In this document: piece after piece, positions 24,531-35,751 of the stretch
Numbering within the stretch: position 1 is the stretch's first letter
Layout of the letters: every line of letters begins with the position of its first letter
Origin: Elephas maximus indicus
Lineage: Eukaryota > Chordata > Mammalia > Proboscidea > Elephantidae
Length of the DNA: 64,000 nucleotides
Direction: 5' to 3'
NCBI RefSeq assembly: GCF_024166365.1
Contig: NC_064835.1
Location: 59,128,607 to 59,192,606, forward strand
Notes under the pieces: model-generated
What the model was told of the DNA's origin: nothing
What the model saw: the letters and a program-made list of their open reading frames with translations, nothing else
The model's database searches: none
Program-made: the position numbers and the translations under genes

Positions 24531-25090
24531 CAAGCCAGCCTGAGTAGAAGCATCCCCAGCACATACTTGCCGTCTTTGAGAAGTATATGTCTTGGTGTTT
24601 GATGGGAGGAGTGGTTCACTCAACTCAGGTTCTCTTATGAAACACTCAACAGCCTCTGGGCTTCTGTGAAACATGATTTGTACCTCTGAGTTGGGCAATG
24701 CAAGGATGTGCCAGTGATCAAGGAAATTTTGCATAATCTCACCTTCCAATGTGTAATAAAGCTTAATTATTGTAAATAAGCCAAGTGTCTAGAGACAATT
24801 ATAAATAAGGCAAACTAGTATAAGTGTATTTCCTCATGTCCTTTTGAAATATTTCAACTTTTCAATTTGTTGATTAAATCCTTAGAACTAACGAAGAATT
24901 CAGAGAAGAAAGTGTAACACATTATTAATGCCATTAAGCTAAACAAGATCCTGTCATATTTTGCCTTTATTTCTTCTATTGAAAGGTGTAAATTAATGAC
25001 AGGCTAAAGGAAATTTCTTTTACCCAAAGTAAGTGTGTAAAATACAGGATCAGGCCCTTTCTTCAGGATTCAGAAGCACTGTTGGAATGC
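24531..25090. other. Unique sequence, no gene seen
   Basis: Nothing recognised between the solo LTR and the next SINE. Confidence 0.5.
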
Positions 25091-25290
25091 AGAGGTCCCT
25101 GGATAGAACAAATGTTTTGCACTCAACTAGTAATCAAATGGTGAACGGTTTGAAACTGCCCAGTGGCACCACAGAAGCAAGGCCTGGTGATCTATAAGAT
25201 TACAGTCATTGGAAATGCTATGGGGCACAGTTCTACTCTGACACACGTGAAGTCGCCATGAATCAGAATCGACTAGATGACACAAGGTTT
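25091..25290 (+). repeat. AfroSINE-type SINE, long variant
   Basis: Diverged head GGTCCCTGGATAGAACAAAT, internal GCAAGGCCTGGTGATCTATA segment, tail AATCGACTAGATGACACAAG. An older subfamily by divergence. Confidence 0.82.
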
Positions 25291-26046
25291 GTTTTTGTTT
25301 GGTTTTATTTCTGGTTGATATGCAGAGATTTGAAATCCAAAATCCCTGCAATATGACAAGACACTGACTATCCCTGGGTTATTAGGTAAATCTGACTAAA
25401 AAAAAAAATCCTGAAGACTAACATGACTCAATGTCTGCCTTAGGTTTGTTTGTTTGTTTTGAGGGGCTCTCGCAGTATTCAGTTCAAGAGGGAGCCTCCT
25501 CTCCACTTACCTAAAATCAGAGCTCTTCTCTGCAGTAGTGTTAAAAAACATAGACTGTTTGTGAAACACAGGGATAAAAAATAGAATTGAAATGCTGATG
25601 CACACACACACAAACACGTGCACACACACACACACAAGCCCCAAATCCAAGTTCACTGTGCTTCTCATTATCCACTTCACCAGGTTAGAACTATTTGGTA
25701 ATTATACTGGGCCACTCCTCCTCCAACTCATTTGAAAGTGCTAACTGATAAATAGGAGTGGCTGCTACAACAGAACTCCTCTATGAAATGTTCAATAAAG
25801 AAAATGATACTGACACAATAAAAAGAGGGAGGAAAGCTGCATTTGAAGCATAGCTAACCACTCCCTCTTTGAAGGTGGTTTAAAAACATATTGACTGAAA
25901 AATGTGACAGGTTGTCTTTGTTGTTTATAGATGATAAGAGGATTGATGGGCTAGTTCAATGCAAGTAAAATATTTCCAAAAGAGTAGCCCAGATATATTG
26001 GAAGTGATGACAACCAGGCCTGGTTAGAAATAGCATCTGATTAAAA
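25291..26046. other. Unique sequence with a CA microsatellite
   Basis: A (CA)n-rich stretch lies at about 25601-25636. Otherwise nothing recognised. Confidence 0.55.
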
Positions 26047-26237
26047 GCTCATTGCTTTAGAGTTGATTCCAACTCATAGCAACTCAAAGTAGAACTGCCT
26101 TGTAGGGTTTCTAGGGCTATAAATCTTTATGGAATTTGATTGTGACATCTTTGTCCCATGGAGCAGCTAGTAGCTTTGAACCACCAACCTTTTGGTTAGC
26201 AGTCGAGCACTTAACCACTGCTTCACCATGGCTCCTT
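26047..26237 (-). repeat. AfroSINE-type SINE, long variant
   Basis: Reverse copy with the extra GGGCTATAAATCTTTATGGA segment. Head ACTTAACCACTGCTTCACC. Confidence 0.88.
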
Positions 26238-26631
26238 AGCATCTGATTAGTAACCCTTAGTGAAACTTTTAATTAAAATGATCCACAAACTCAGATGTAC
26301 ATGGAATTTTTTGTTTGTTTATCTAAAATTTAACCTAATTTCAAATATCCATTCTTAAGGGATGACAAAGGTTTAATTTCAGTTAGTTTGGTTCCCCCCC
26401 CTCCCAAATCCCACCAATGCCTTTTCCCCAGCATTTTGCAAAACTCCCAAGGGACCTTAAATAATGCCAATATGTTGGGGGCATGGAATAGAGCCAAATT
26501 ACTGGGGATCTGGTTGTTAATAAAACCTTCTATCTTGGCATCTGTTGGTATTTTATTTGAGTCAACACACGTAAAGCATGGATTTTTTTTCCATAATTCC
26601 AGTCTACAATACCCCTTCAGGTACCAAACCA
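26238..26631. other. Unique sequence, no gene seen
   Basis: Overlapping open frames of about 100 codons on both strands end in or run into the next SINE and have no protein motifs. Confidence 0.45.
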
Positions 26632-26786
26632 AACCCGTTACCATCAAGTATATTCCAACTCATAGCGACTCTATAGGACAGGGTAGAACTGCCCCACAGA
26701 GTTTCCAAGAGTGCCTGGTGGATTCAAACTGCTGAACTTTTGCTTAGCAGTCGTAACACTTAAGTACTACGCCACCAGGGTTTCCC
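26632..26786 (-). repeat. AfroSINE-type SINE, near full length
   Basis: Reverse copy: ACCCGTTACCATCAAGTATA tail, TACGCCACCAGGGTTTCC head. Confidence 0.9.
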
Positions 26787-27129
26787 CTTCAGGTACAGAG
26801 ACTATAAATTCTGTGTCTATCTTACACCAATAAAATGACCACGTAATGTTAAAGAAAACTTTTGAAGCTCTTTAAGATCCTCTCTCCCTCAAATACTTGA
26901 TGCAATCATTTATTTTCTGTTGACTAACTTTCTTCTTCATGCACAACCTGAGATAGAAACCAGGTTCCCTCTCTTTTCATTCTCATAAAGTCATCCCTGC
27001 CACGTCCACAGAGCTTGACCACAGAGCTTGACACAGGAAGCAAGGTTCAGAGTCCCCTTTGAAGGACCCAAACTCTCCTTACTTCTCATCTGATGTTCCC
27101 TCTCTCCATAATCTTGAAAACCATTTTCT
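26787..27129. other. Unique sequence, no gene seen
   Basis: Contains a short local direct repeat (GAGCTTGACC/GAGCTTGACA, about 27011-27032). Nothing else recognised. Confidence 0.5.
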
Positions 27130-28886
27130 ATTTTGAGAGTGGTCAAACCGAAATGGAAGAATATGCTTGGCATTTCTCTAGTGAAAGAGCTGAAGAAAAA
27201 ATTCAAGCCTCAGTTGCAATATTGAACGATTCTGTGGGAAAAGTATGGAATGATGCAAGAAGCATCAAAAGAAGATGGAAGGAATATACAGTGTCACAGT
27301 ACCAAAAAGAATCGGTGGTCAGTCATTTCAGGAGGAAGCATATGATCAAGAACCGACAGTACTGAACGAAGAAGTCCAAGGTGCACTGAGGGCATTGGCA
27401 AAAAACAAGGCTCCAGGGATTGATGAAATACCAACTGAGATGTTTCAACAAATGGACGTGGCACTGAAAGTGCTTGCTCATCTATGCTGAGAAATTTGGA
27501 GGACAGCTACCTGACCAACTGAAAGAGATCCATATTTATGCCTATTCAGAAGAAAGATGATCCAACCAAATGCAGAAATTATTGAATAATATCATTAATA
27601 TCACATGTAAGTAAAATTTTGCTGAAGAATATTCAAAAGCCGTTGAAGCAGTCCATTGATAGGGAACTACCAGAAATTCAAGCCAGATTCAGAAGAGGGT
27701 GGGGAGTAAAGGATATCACTGCTAATGTGAGATGGATCCTGGCTGAAAGCAGAGAATACCGGAAAGATGTTTACCAGTGTTTCACTGATTATGCAAAGAC
27801 ATTAGGCTGTGTGGATCATAACAAATTATGGCTAACATTGTGAAGAATGAGAATTCTGGAACGCTTAATTATGCTCAGGAGGAACCTGTGCATAGAACAA
27901 GAGGCAGCTGTTTGAACAGAACAAGGGGATACTACGTGGTTTAAGTCAGGAAAAGTGTGCATTAGGGTTGTATCCTTTCACCATACCTATTCAATCTGTA
28001 TGCTGAGCAAATAATCCAAGAATTTGGACTATATGAAGAAGAAGAACTTGGCATCAGGATTGGAGGAAGACTCAGTAACAACCTGCGTTATGCAGCCGAT
28101 TCAACCTTGCTTCCTGAAAGTGAAGAGGACTCGAAGTACTTGTTGATGAAGATCAAAGACTATAGCCTTCACTATCGAATACACCTCAACAGAGAGAAAA
28201 CAAAAATCCTCACAACTGGACCAATAGGCAACATCATGATAAATGGAGAAAAGACTGAAGTTGTCAGGGATTTCATTTTACTTGGATCCACAATCAACAC
28301 CCATGGAAGCAGCAGTCAAGAGATCAAATGACTCATTGCATCGGGCAAATCTGCTGCAAAAGGCCTTTTTAAAGTGTTGAAGAGCAAAGCTGTAAGGACC
28401 CAATCCATATGTTTTCAATCGCCTCGTATGCATTTGAAAGCTGGACAACGAATAAGGAAGACCAAAGAATTGATGCCTTTGAGTTATGGTGTTGGTGAAG
28501 AATATTGAATATACTATGGGCTACCAAAAAAATGAACAAATTTATCTTGAAAGAAGTACAACCAAAAAAATGAACAAATCTGTCTTGGAAGAAGTACAAC
28601 CAGAATGCCCCTTAGAAGCAAGGATGGCGAGACTTCATCTCACATACTCTGGACATGTTATCAATAGGGAACAGTACCTGGAGAAGGACATCATGTTGGC
28701 AAAGTACAGGGCCAGCTTAAAAGAGGAAGACCCTGGATGATATGGGTTGACACGGTGGCTGCAACAATGGGCTCAATCATAACAACGATTGTGAGGACTG
28801 CACGGGATTGGGCAGTGTTTTGTTCTGTTATACATGAGGTCCCTATGATTTGGAACCAACTTGATGGCACATAACAACAACAAAGG
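27130..28886 (+). mobile_element. RTE-clade (BovB-like) LINE, 5'-truncated, decayed
   Basis: Pieces of one RTE reverse transcriptase lie in order but in different frames. These are the pre-RT segment (27093-27490), fingers/palm (27619-27843, DITANVRWILAESREYRKDV), the catalytic region at about 28085-28100, thumb (28107-28331) and the C-terminal part (28486-28740). The box at 28089-28100 reads YAAD, so one catalytic Asp is replaced by Ala. The element ends GATGGCACATAACAACAACA with no poly(A), typical of RTE. A private 38-bp tandem duplication lies at 28524-28599. The stop TGA at 27841-27843 is shared with the 48.5 kb copy. Confidence 0.88.
28524..28599 (+). repeat. 38-bp tandem duplication inside RTE
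   Basis: Copies 28524-28561 and 28562-28599 share CCAAAAAAATGAACAAAT and end GAAGTACAA, differing at a few positions. The 48.5 kb RTE has this segment once (about 49579-49615). Confidence 0.9.
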
Positions 28887-29126
28887 GGGTTGGTACTGGA
28901 ATGCTTGTTTTCCCTCAACCCAAATCTAGTCTCTGCCTCAAGTTGTTTCCGCTCTACTTTGGTCCTAGGCCTCTAAAACTCAAAAGACAGAAAAAGACTC
29001 TTATTTTCTCAGCTTTCTACATTCATTTTCCTTTCCTGAGATATTGCCCATTCCTTGTGTGAAAGGTACTGGGTACAAAGAAATATGGATAGGAAGAAAC
29101 AGAGAGATGGATGTAACTATAATATG

Positions 29127-29343
29127 GATTTTCTGAGTGGTATAAATGTTTAAGCACTCGACTACTAGCTCCACAACTAACTGAAAGGCTAGCAGTTCAA
29201 ATCCACCCAGAAGTGCCTTGGAAGACAGGCCTGGAGATCTGCTTCTGAAAAGTGACAGCCTTGAAAACTCAACGGAGAAGTTCTCTGCACACAGGGATCA
29301 CCATGAGTCAGAAGTGACTGGATAGTAACTACCAACAACAATT
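29127..29343 (+). repeat. AfroSINE-type SINE, long variant with AAC tail
   Basis: Head GGATTTTCTGAGTGGTATAA, internal GACAGGCCTGGAGATCTGCT segment, end GTAACTACCAACAACAATTA. Confidence 0.85.
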
Positions 29344-29365
29344 AACAACACAGCTATTGTTGTTG

Positions 29366-29742
29366 TTGTTGTGAATTGTCAAATCCACCCTGAGTCATAG
29401 ATTCCCTATAGGACAGAGTAGAATTGCCATATAGGGTTTCCTTGGTTGTAATCTTTATGGTTGGAGCCCTGGTGAAGCAGTGGTTAAGAGCTTGGCTGCT
29501 AACTAAAAGGTCAACAGTTTGAATTCACCAGCTGCTCCTTGGAAAACTTATGGAGCAGTTTTACTGTGTCCTACAGGGTTGCTTTGAGTTGGAATCCATG
29601 GTCGGCAATGGTTTTTTGTTGTTTTTGTTTTTTAATCTTTATAGGAGCTGATGGCCAGGTATTTTTCTGCTGAGCGGCTGGTAGTTTCCAACCACTGATC
29701 TTTCGGTTAGCAGCTATGCACTTAACTATTGCGTCACCAGTT
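29366..29742 (-). repeat. AfroSINE-type SINE (long variant) split by another SINE
   Basis: The reverse copy runs 29366-29460 (tail side) and resumes about 29633-29742 (head TTAACTATTGCGTCACCAG). The break lies in its GTAATCTTTATGG segment and is filled by the plus-strand SINE at 29461-29632. Confidence 0.88.
29461..29632 (+). repeat. AfroSINE-type SINE nested in an older SINE
   Basis: Head GGAGCCCTGGTGAAGCAGTGG and tail CGGCAATGG plus T-rich end. It is flanked by TAATCTTTAT at 29449-29458 and 29633-29642, a 10-bp target-site duplication. Confidence 0.92.
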
Positions 29743-29743
29743 C

Positions 29744-29852
29744 CTGTGGAGTTGATTCCAACTCACAGCAACCCTGTAGGACAGAGTAGAAGTGCCCTAC
29801 TCCCGCCCCATACAGTTTCCAAGGCGCTCCTGGTGGATTCGAACTGCCATCT
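29744..29852 (-). repeat. SINE fragment (tail and middle)
   Basis: Reverse, from GTGGAGTTGATTCCAACTC to GATTCGAACTGCC; the head is missing. It contains a small insertion (CTACTCCCGCC). Confidence 0.82.
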
Positions 29853-30391
29853 AAGTTTTCCATGGATAAAATAAAGGTGTAGAAATAGAAATAAGGATGT
29901 TACGCGTGCGTGACTTCTCGTTTAAACGTATATCAATCTGTAAATGAGTATCACTACCTAGTTTTTATTGATGAGGAAACTGAGGATGACTGAAGTGGAA
30001 CTTCTGTAGAATTGGCATGTGTTTGAAGTTGAATTGCTCGGCTTTAAAATGCACTTCTGTCTGATTTCGAACCTTATGTTCCTTATCTCTAATTGTATAG
30101 TTCCATCCAGGCTTTTGATATAAACTGTGTGTATATGTGTGTGTGTATGTGGAGACACACATTAGATTGTATTGAATGATTAGACACAGATCAGATTAAT
30201 CTACTAGATCAAACTACAGGTAGTCCCCCAATTTAGGATGGGGACTAAGGTAAGTTTAGGAACACCTCATTTTTGTTTCTTTTTTTTAAGCTTTCATTAT
30301 TATTGCCTTTTATTATTTTATTCTTATTATTATTTTATTATTAGTGTCATTATAAATCCGATCTTTTTTTTATCTTTGGCAGTTGGCATGA
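29853..30391. other. Unique sequence with TG microsatellite
   Basis: A (TG)n-type run lies at about 30127-30151 and TTATTATTATT-rich DNA at 30295-30345. A GATGAGGAAACTGAGG phrase at about 29970 resembles an old MIR-type core. No gene. Confidence 0.5.
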
Positions 30392-30884
30392 TGTCTTAGT
30401 CATCTAGTGCCGCTATAACAGAAATACCACAAGTGGCTGGCTTTAACAAAGAGAAATTTATTCTTTCACTGTCTAGTAGGCTACAAGTCCAAATTCAGGG
30501 TGTTGGTTCCAGGGGAAGGTTTTCTCTCTCTGTCAGCTCTGGAGGAAGGCCCTTGTCCTCAATCTTCCTCTGGTCAAGGAGCTTCTCAGGTGCAGGGACC
30601 CCAGGTCCAAAGGATGTGCTCTGCTTCTGGTGCTGCTTTCTTGGCAGTATGTTGTCTCCCATCTCTCCACTCGATTCTTTCTTTTGTATCTCAAGAGATT
30701 GCCTCAACACAATCCAATCTTGTAGGTTGAGTCCTGCCTCACTGACACAGCTGCTGCCCATCCTCCCTCAATAACATCAGAGAGGCAGGATTTACAGCAT
30801 ATGGAAAAATCACACAGTGCTGTGAATCATGGCCCAGCCCAATCGATACACACATTTTGGGGGGACATAATTTAATCCATGACA
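30392..30884 (-). repeat. Solo LTR of a MaLR/ERVL-like family (family X)
   Basis: Minus strand: starts TGTCATGGATTAAATTATGT at 30884 and ends AGATGACTAAGACA at 30392, giving TG...CA. It contains an AGAATAAATTTCTCTTTG poly(A)-signal block 40-60 bp from its end. Flanks CATGA and CGTGA could be a 5-bp target duplication with one change. Two more copies at 32.07 and 49.97 kb stop at the poly(A) site instead of the LTR end. The family name is not certain. Confidence 0.65.
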
Positions 30885-31567
30885 CGTGAGGATGATAATA
30901 TTAGGGAACTACGTGCTGCAACATTATAAGTATATGTATGTATATATGTAGTACATATTACTGATGATAAGGTGTACAACAAAAACAATGGTCATAAGTG
31001 GGGTTTGTCATAACTTGAATACATTGTAAGTTGGGGACTACATGTATATTAATGTACACATTAGAATAATCTCTATACTAGACTAATTAATGTTGCCATG
31101 CAATGAATTTAGGCTATCAAGTATGCCGTCTATATATTATGTGCTTCATCTGGAAATTAATGGAGTCTAATAAAAAAAAAATCCAAACAAATCTGTAGAT
31201 TAAATAGAGAGAGAGAGAAATATCACCAACATTTCAGACGGGGCCCAAGGCATCTTCCTGGTTGCCTCAGATGGTGTGAAATAAATGTGCACTAATGGAC
31301 ATTTTGCATTGGTTTTCAGAACAGCCCCTAGAATTTACTGGTTAATTTTGTAATAGTGCACTCATTTCAATGACTTGAATTTCTTATTTCAATTGACAAA
31401 AAGATTTGCTTCATCTTTCAAAAAACAAAACACAAAATATTACCAGCCATTTATGCATACTGCCTCCAGGTTATACAAGTGAACACAGCCACATAGCATC
31501 AATAGTAACGCTTTGGCTATTGGTAATTTAAAATGGAAATAAAATGCATTTTTTTTTTTTTTACCTG
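30885..31567. other. Unique AT-rich sequence, no gene seen
   Basis: AT-rich, with a GA microsatellite at about 31206-31219. No gene or repeat recognised. Confidence 0.5.
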
Positions 31568-31606
31568 TTAATTAAGAATTTTTTTTTTTTTTTTTAATTA
31601 AGAAAT
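31568..31606 (-). repeat. Poly(T) tract between 11-bp direct repeats (tail-only insertion?)
   Basis: TTAATTAAGAA occurs at 31568-31578 and 31596-31606 with 17 T between. This is what an L1-type insertion consisting only of a poly(A) tail would leave. Slippage is an alternative. Confidence 0.5.
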
Positions 31607-32037
31607 ACAACTCCCTTTCAAAGTAAGCTTGCATTTTTTAAGCCTGTTTTGGTTACTTAGATTTTCATCTTGCTTTCCTTCTGCAAAGCACATAATTATT
31701 TTTTTAGGTTAATTAATTAGTGCTTTTAAAGGAAATGGTAGCATAAAATATAAAAATATCTAGGTAAATTTCCTACTAAATTTTAATTTCATTAAAGCAA
31801 CTTGAATATTAGGCTGAAATTAAATATCCCTGCTGGAAATTTCTCTTTAGGTTTTCCTTTGTGCATCCTCAAAGTGAGCTTACCTTTAAGTAGCCAGCTG
31901 GATATGTTCTACAGTCTTTGGCTCTATGAGTAGGCAATAAGATATCTTAATGTAGCAACACCTTAATAAGAAAGAAAATGTAGAAATGTGATTATTTTGT
32001 GTTGAAAATAAAGATCCTCTAGACTACATATTTGTTG
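31607..32037. other. Unique AT-rich sequence, no gene seen
   Basis: Nothing recognised before the 32038 direct repeat. Confidence 0.5.
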
Positions 32038-32066
32038 TCTAGTAATTTTCTTCATTTTTTTTTTTT

Positions 32067-32577
32067 AACAAGTGGGAATTTATTCTCTCAGCCTAGGAGG
32101 CTAGGAGTTCTAATTCAGGCTGCCAGCTCCCACGGAAGGCTTTCTGTCTGTGTTGTTTTAGGGGGAAGGTCCTTGTCATCAATCTACCTCCAGTCCAGGA
32201 GCTTCTCAGTCCAGGGACCCCGGGTCCAAAGGATGAGCTCTTCTCCTGGTGCTTTTTTCTTGGTGGCATGAGGTCCTCTTCTCTCTTCTCAATTCTCCTT
32301 TTATCTCTTGTAAGATAAAAGGTGATGAAGGCCACACCCCAGGAAAACTTCCCTTGCATTGGATCAGGGCTGTGAACTGACTAAAGGTATTACATCCCAC
32401 CCTAATCCCCTTTAACATAACGTAATCTTGCCTCATTGACCACAGGCAGAGATTAGGACTACAACACATAGGATAATAACTTCAGATCACAAAAAAGAGG
32501 ACATCCACACAATACTGGGAATCATGGCCTACCCAAGTTGATACACATTTTGGGAAGACACAATTCAATCCATAACA
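32067..32577 (-). repeat. Family X LTR ending at its poly(A) site, 3' part of the L1 insertion
   Basis: Minus strand: begins TGTTATGGATTGAATTGTGT at about 32577 and ends AGAATAAATTCCCACTTGTT directly joined to poly(A). The last about 45 bp present in the full LTR at 30392-30884 are missing, exactly past the cleavage position expected for that AATAAA. This fits transcription termination in the LTR. Confidence 0.7.
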
Positions 32578-33177
32578 GCTATACTTATGTGATTTCTTCA
32601 CAGTTGACACCTACAGTCATTTAAACTTTATTTCACCTGAATAAAAAATGTCACACGGGAGCACACAGTGTGATCAGCCCAGAGCCCAGCATTCCTGAGA
32701 AAAATATGCCTCAAAGAACCTTAAGGTTATCTTTCTGGTTGAATCGTGTGTTCTTTATGATATATCAACCTGAGCAGCAAGTCACAGCAAACCACAGTGG
32801 TTATCTTTTTAAATCCAAGGCTTTAAATTGGAAAGGTGTGTATGCATGCCCCTCTCCACCTCACTCCCCCCTATTTACTCACATACACATACAACCTACT
32901 TCATTCTTATTGGAGGCCAGAGAAACATCTGGCCCCAGAGTGAGATCAGTTAGCCTGTCTCCAGTAACAACTCAAAAATCTCATTCATTTTATTTGGTTA
33001 TTCGAACCCCTCTTGAGTCAGGCTATTTTCTAATCTTTCCCAAGATTTCTTTGGGGCTGGTTCTAAACCAAATTGAAAAGTAGACCTAGCCACTCAGTAT
33101 ATCTCCTACCCTACCTAGCAAAGTACCTATATGCCCCCAATCCCTGCCAATCTTTGCTAAGATTCTAGCTGCAGCTA
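32578..33177. other. Non-L1 segment between L1 3' UTR and LTR (candidate transduced DNA)
   Basis: No repeat recognised. A 137-codon plus-strand frame at 32670-33083 shows no motif and is antisense to the insertion. If the 15-bp duplication is real, this DNA was carried in from the source locus. Confidence 0.5.
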
Positions 33178-34317
33178 TTTTATTATTATAATTTTTTATT
33201 ATTGTACTTTAGGTAGAAGTTTACACAACAAACTAACTTCTCATTAAACAGCTAGCACACATACTGTTTTGTGACATTGGTTACCAACCTCACAACCTGT
33301 CAACACTCTCCCATTCTAGACCTTGGATTCCCTGTTAACAGCTTTCCTATTCCCTCCTGCCTTCTAGTCCTTGCCCCTGGGCTATTGTGCCCCTTTAGTT
33401 TTGTTTTCTTTTATGGACCAGTCTAATCTTTGGATGAAGGGTGAACTTCAGGAGTAACTTCAGTACTAAGCTAAAAGGGTGTCCGGGGGCCACATTCTCA
33501 GGTTTTCTCCAGTCTTTATCAGGCTGGTAAGTCTGGTATTTCTTTGTGAGTTAGAATTTTGTTCTACATTTTCTCCAGCTCTGTCCAAGACCCACTGTTG
33601 TGATCCCTGACAGAGTAGTCAGTGGTGGTAGTAGCCAGCACCATCTAGTTGTGCTGGACTCAATCTGATGGAAGCTGTGGTAGTTGTGGTCCATTAGTCC
33701 TTTGGACTAATCTTTTCCTTGTATCTTTAGTTTTCTTCATTCTCCCTTGCTCCCGAGGAGGTGAGACCATCAAAGTCTTAGATGGCTGCTCACAAGATTT
33801 TAAGACCCCAGACGCTACCCTCCAAAGAAGAATGTAGAACATTTTCTTTATAAACTATGTTATGCCAATTGAGCTAGATGTTCCCCTAAACCATGGTCTC
33901 CACAGCCTTCAGCCCAGTAGTTCAGGCCCTTGGGGAGTTTGGATGTGTCTACGGAGCTTCCATGACCTTGCTTTGTACAAGTTGCGCCAGTTTCCGCAGT
34001 ACTGAGTACTGTCTCATGCTTTACCAAAACCCCCCCCAAAAAAACAAAAAAACCATTACCGTCGTGTTGATTCCGACACATAGCCGCACTGTAAGACGGA
34101 GTAGAATGGTCCCATAAGGTTTCCAAGGAGCACCTGGTGGATTTGAACTGCTGACCTTTTGGTTAGCTGCCCAACACTTAACCACTACGTCCCCAGGTTT
34201 CCATCAAAGTTATCACTTATCTATTGTCTATTTAGTGTTTTTCCATCCCCACCCCTCCCTTCCTGCTTAGCCATCAAAGATTATTTCTTTTTGTGTGTAA
34301 ACCTTTTCATTAGTTTT
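33178..34317 (-). other. L1 3' UTR
   Basis: Shares ordered blocks with the L1 3' UTR at 11748-13012 (TTTCTCCAGTCTTTATCAGG, GCACCATCTAGTTGTGCTGG, TTTTAAGACCCCAGACGCTA). Its own 3' terminus lies near 33178-33220 (GTACTTTAGGTAGAAGTTTA on the plus strand) but lacks a clean poly(A), as expected for read-through. A SINE interrupts it at 34049-34202. Confidence 0.75.
34049..34202 (-). repeat. AfroSINE-type SINE inside L1 3' UTR
   Basis: Reverse copy: CATTACCGTCGTGTTGATTC tail, TTAACCACTACGTCCCCAGG head. Younger than the host L1. Confidence 0.9.
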
Positions 34318-35751
34318 TATAGTAGTGATCTCATATAATATTTGTCCTTCTGTGTTTGACTTATTTCACTCAGAAAAATGCCCTCCAGACTCATCCGTGT
34401 CGTGAGATGCTTTGCAGGTTCATCATTGTTCTTTATCGTTGTAGACTACAACATTATGTGTATGTACCGTAGTTTATTTACCCTTTCATCTGTTGATGGG
34501 CATGTAGGGTTGTTTCCATCTTTTTGCTCTTGTGAACAGTATTGCAATGAATATACGTGTGCACATGTCTACTTGTGTGATGATCCTTATTTCTGTATGA
34601 TATATTCCTAGGAGTGGGATTGCTGGATCATATGGTATTTCTATTTCTAGCTTTTTAAGTACCATATCATTTTTGAAAACAGTTGTATCATTTGGCATTC
34701 CTATCAGCAGCGGGTAAGAGTTACAATCTCCCAAAGCCTCTCCAACATCAGTTATTTTATGTTTTCTTTGATTTGTGCCAGTAATGCCAGGGTGAGATGG
34801 TATCTCATTGTGGTTTTGATTTGCTAGTGATCACATTAGCAGTTTGAATGTCTTCTTTGGTGAAGTGTCTGTTCATTTCCTTTGTCCATTTTTTAATTGG
34901 ATTATTTATCTTTTTGTTGTAGAAGTGTTGGATTTTCCTGTAGATTTTAGAGATCAGACTTTTGTCAGATTTGTCATAGCCAAACATTTTTTCCCAGTCT
35001 ATAGGTTCTCATTTTACTCTTTTGCTGAAGTCTTTTGGTGGGCATAAGTGTTTAATTTTTTGAAGATCCCAGTTACCTAGATTATCTTCTGGAGTTTGTG
35101 TGTTGTTAGTTATGGTTTGCATCCTGTTCATGACATGTATTAGGGCCTCTAGTGTTGAACCTATTTTGTCTCCTACGATCTTTATAGTTTTTGTTTTTAT
35201 ACTTAAGTCTTTGATCCATTTTGAATTCTTTTTTGTGTATGGTGTGAGGTATGGGTTCTGTTTCATTTTTTTGCAGATGGACATCCAGTTTTGCCAGCAC
35301 TATTTGTTAAAAAGACTGTCTTTTCCCCATTTGATGGACTTTGGGCCCTTGTCAAATATCAGGTGACCATAGGTAGATGGATTTGCATCTGGGTTCTCAA
35401 TTCTGTTCCGTTGGTCAATGTATCTTTTGTTGTACCAGTACCAGACTGTTTTGACTACTGAAGCTGTACAGTATGTTCTGAGCTCAGGTAAGTGAGTCCT
35501 CCTACTTCGTTCTTCCTCAATAGTGCTTAACTTCTCTGGGAACTCTTTCCTTTCCATATAAAGTCAATGATTAGTTTTTCTATCTCTTTAAAGAATGTCA
35601 TTGGTATTTGGATTGGGATTGCTTTGGGAAGAATTATCATTTTCACAATGTTGAGTCTACCTATCCATGAGCATGGTATGTTTTTCCGTTTATGTAGATC
35701 TCTTTTGGTTTCTTGCACTAGTGTTTTGTGTTGTTCAGCTCACAGTGTGGA
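34318..35751 (-). pseudogene. L1 ORF2 C-terminal part, broken
   Basis: Minus-strand frames at 35718-35527 ([24 protein letters not shown]), 35557-35300, 35284-35009, 34987-34805 and 34734-34486 follow the young L1 ORF2 at 57690-59100 block by block. The ordered pieces lie in several frames. The cysteine knuckle is degenerate (CWRGFG at about 34745). It begins at the position matching about 57640 of the young L1, downstream of the FADD box, so endonuclease and RT core were never part of this copy. Confidence 0.8.

Noticed and set aside
32670..33083. 137-codon plus-strand frame
   Set aside because: No recognisable motif, low-complexity start, and antisense to the retrotransposed segment. Kept only as candidate transduced DNA.
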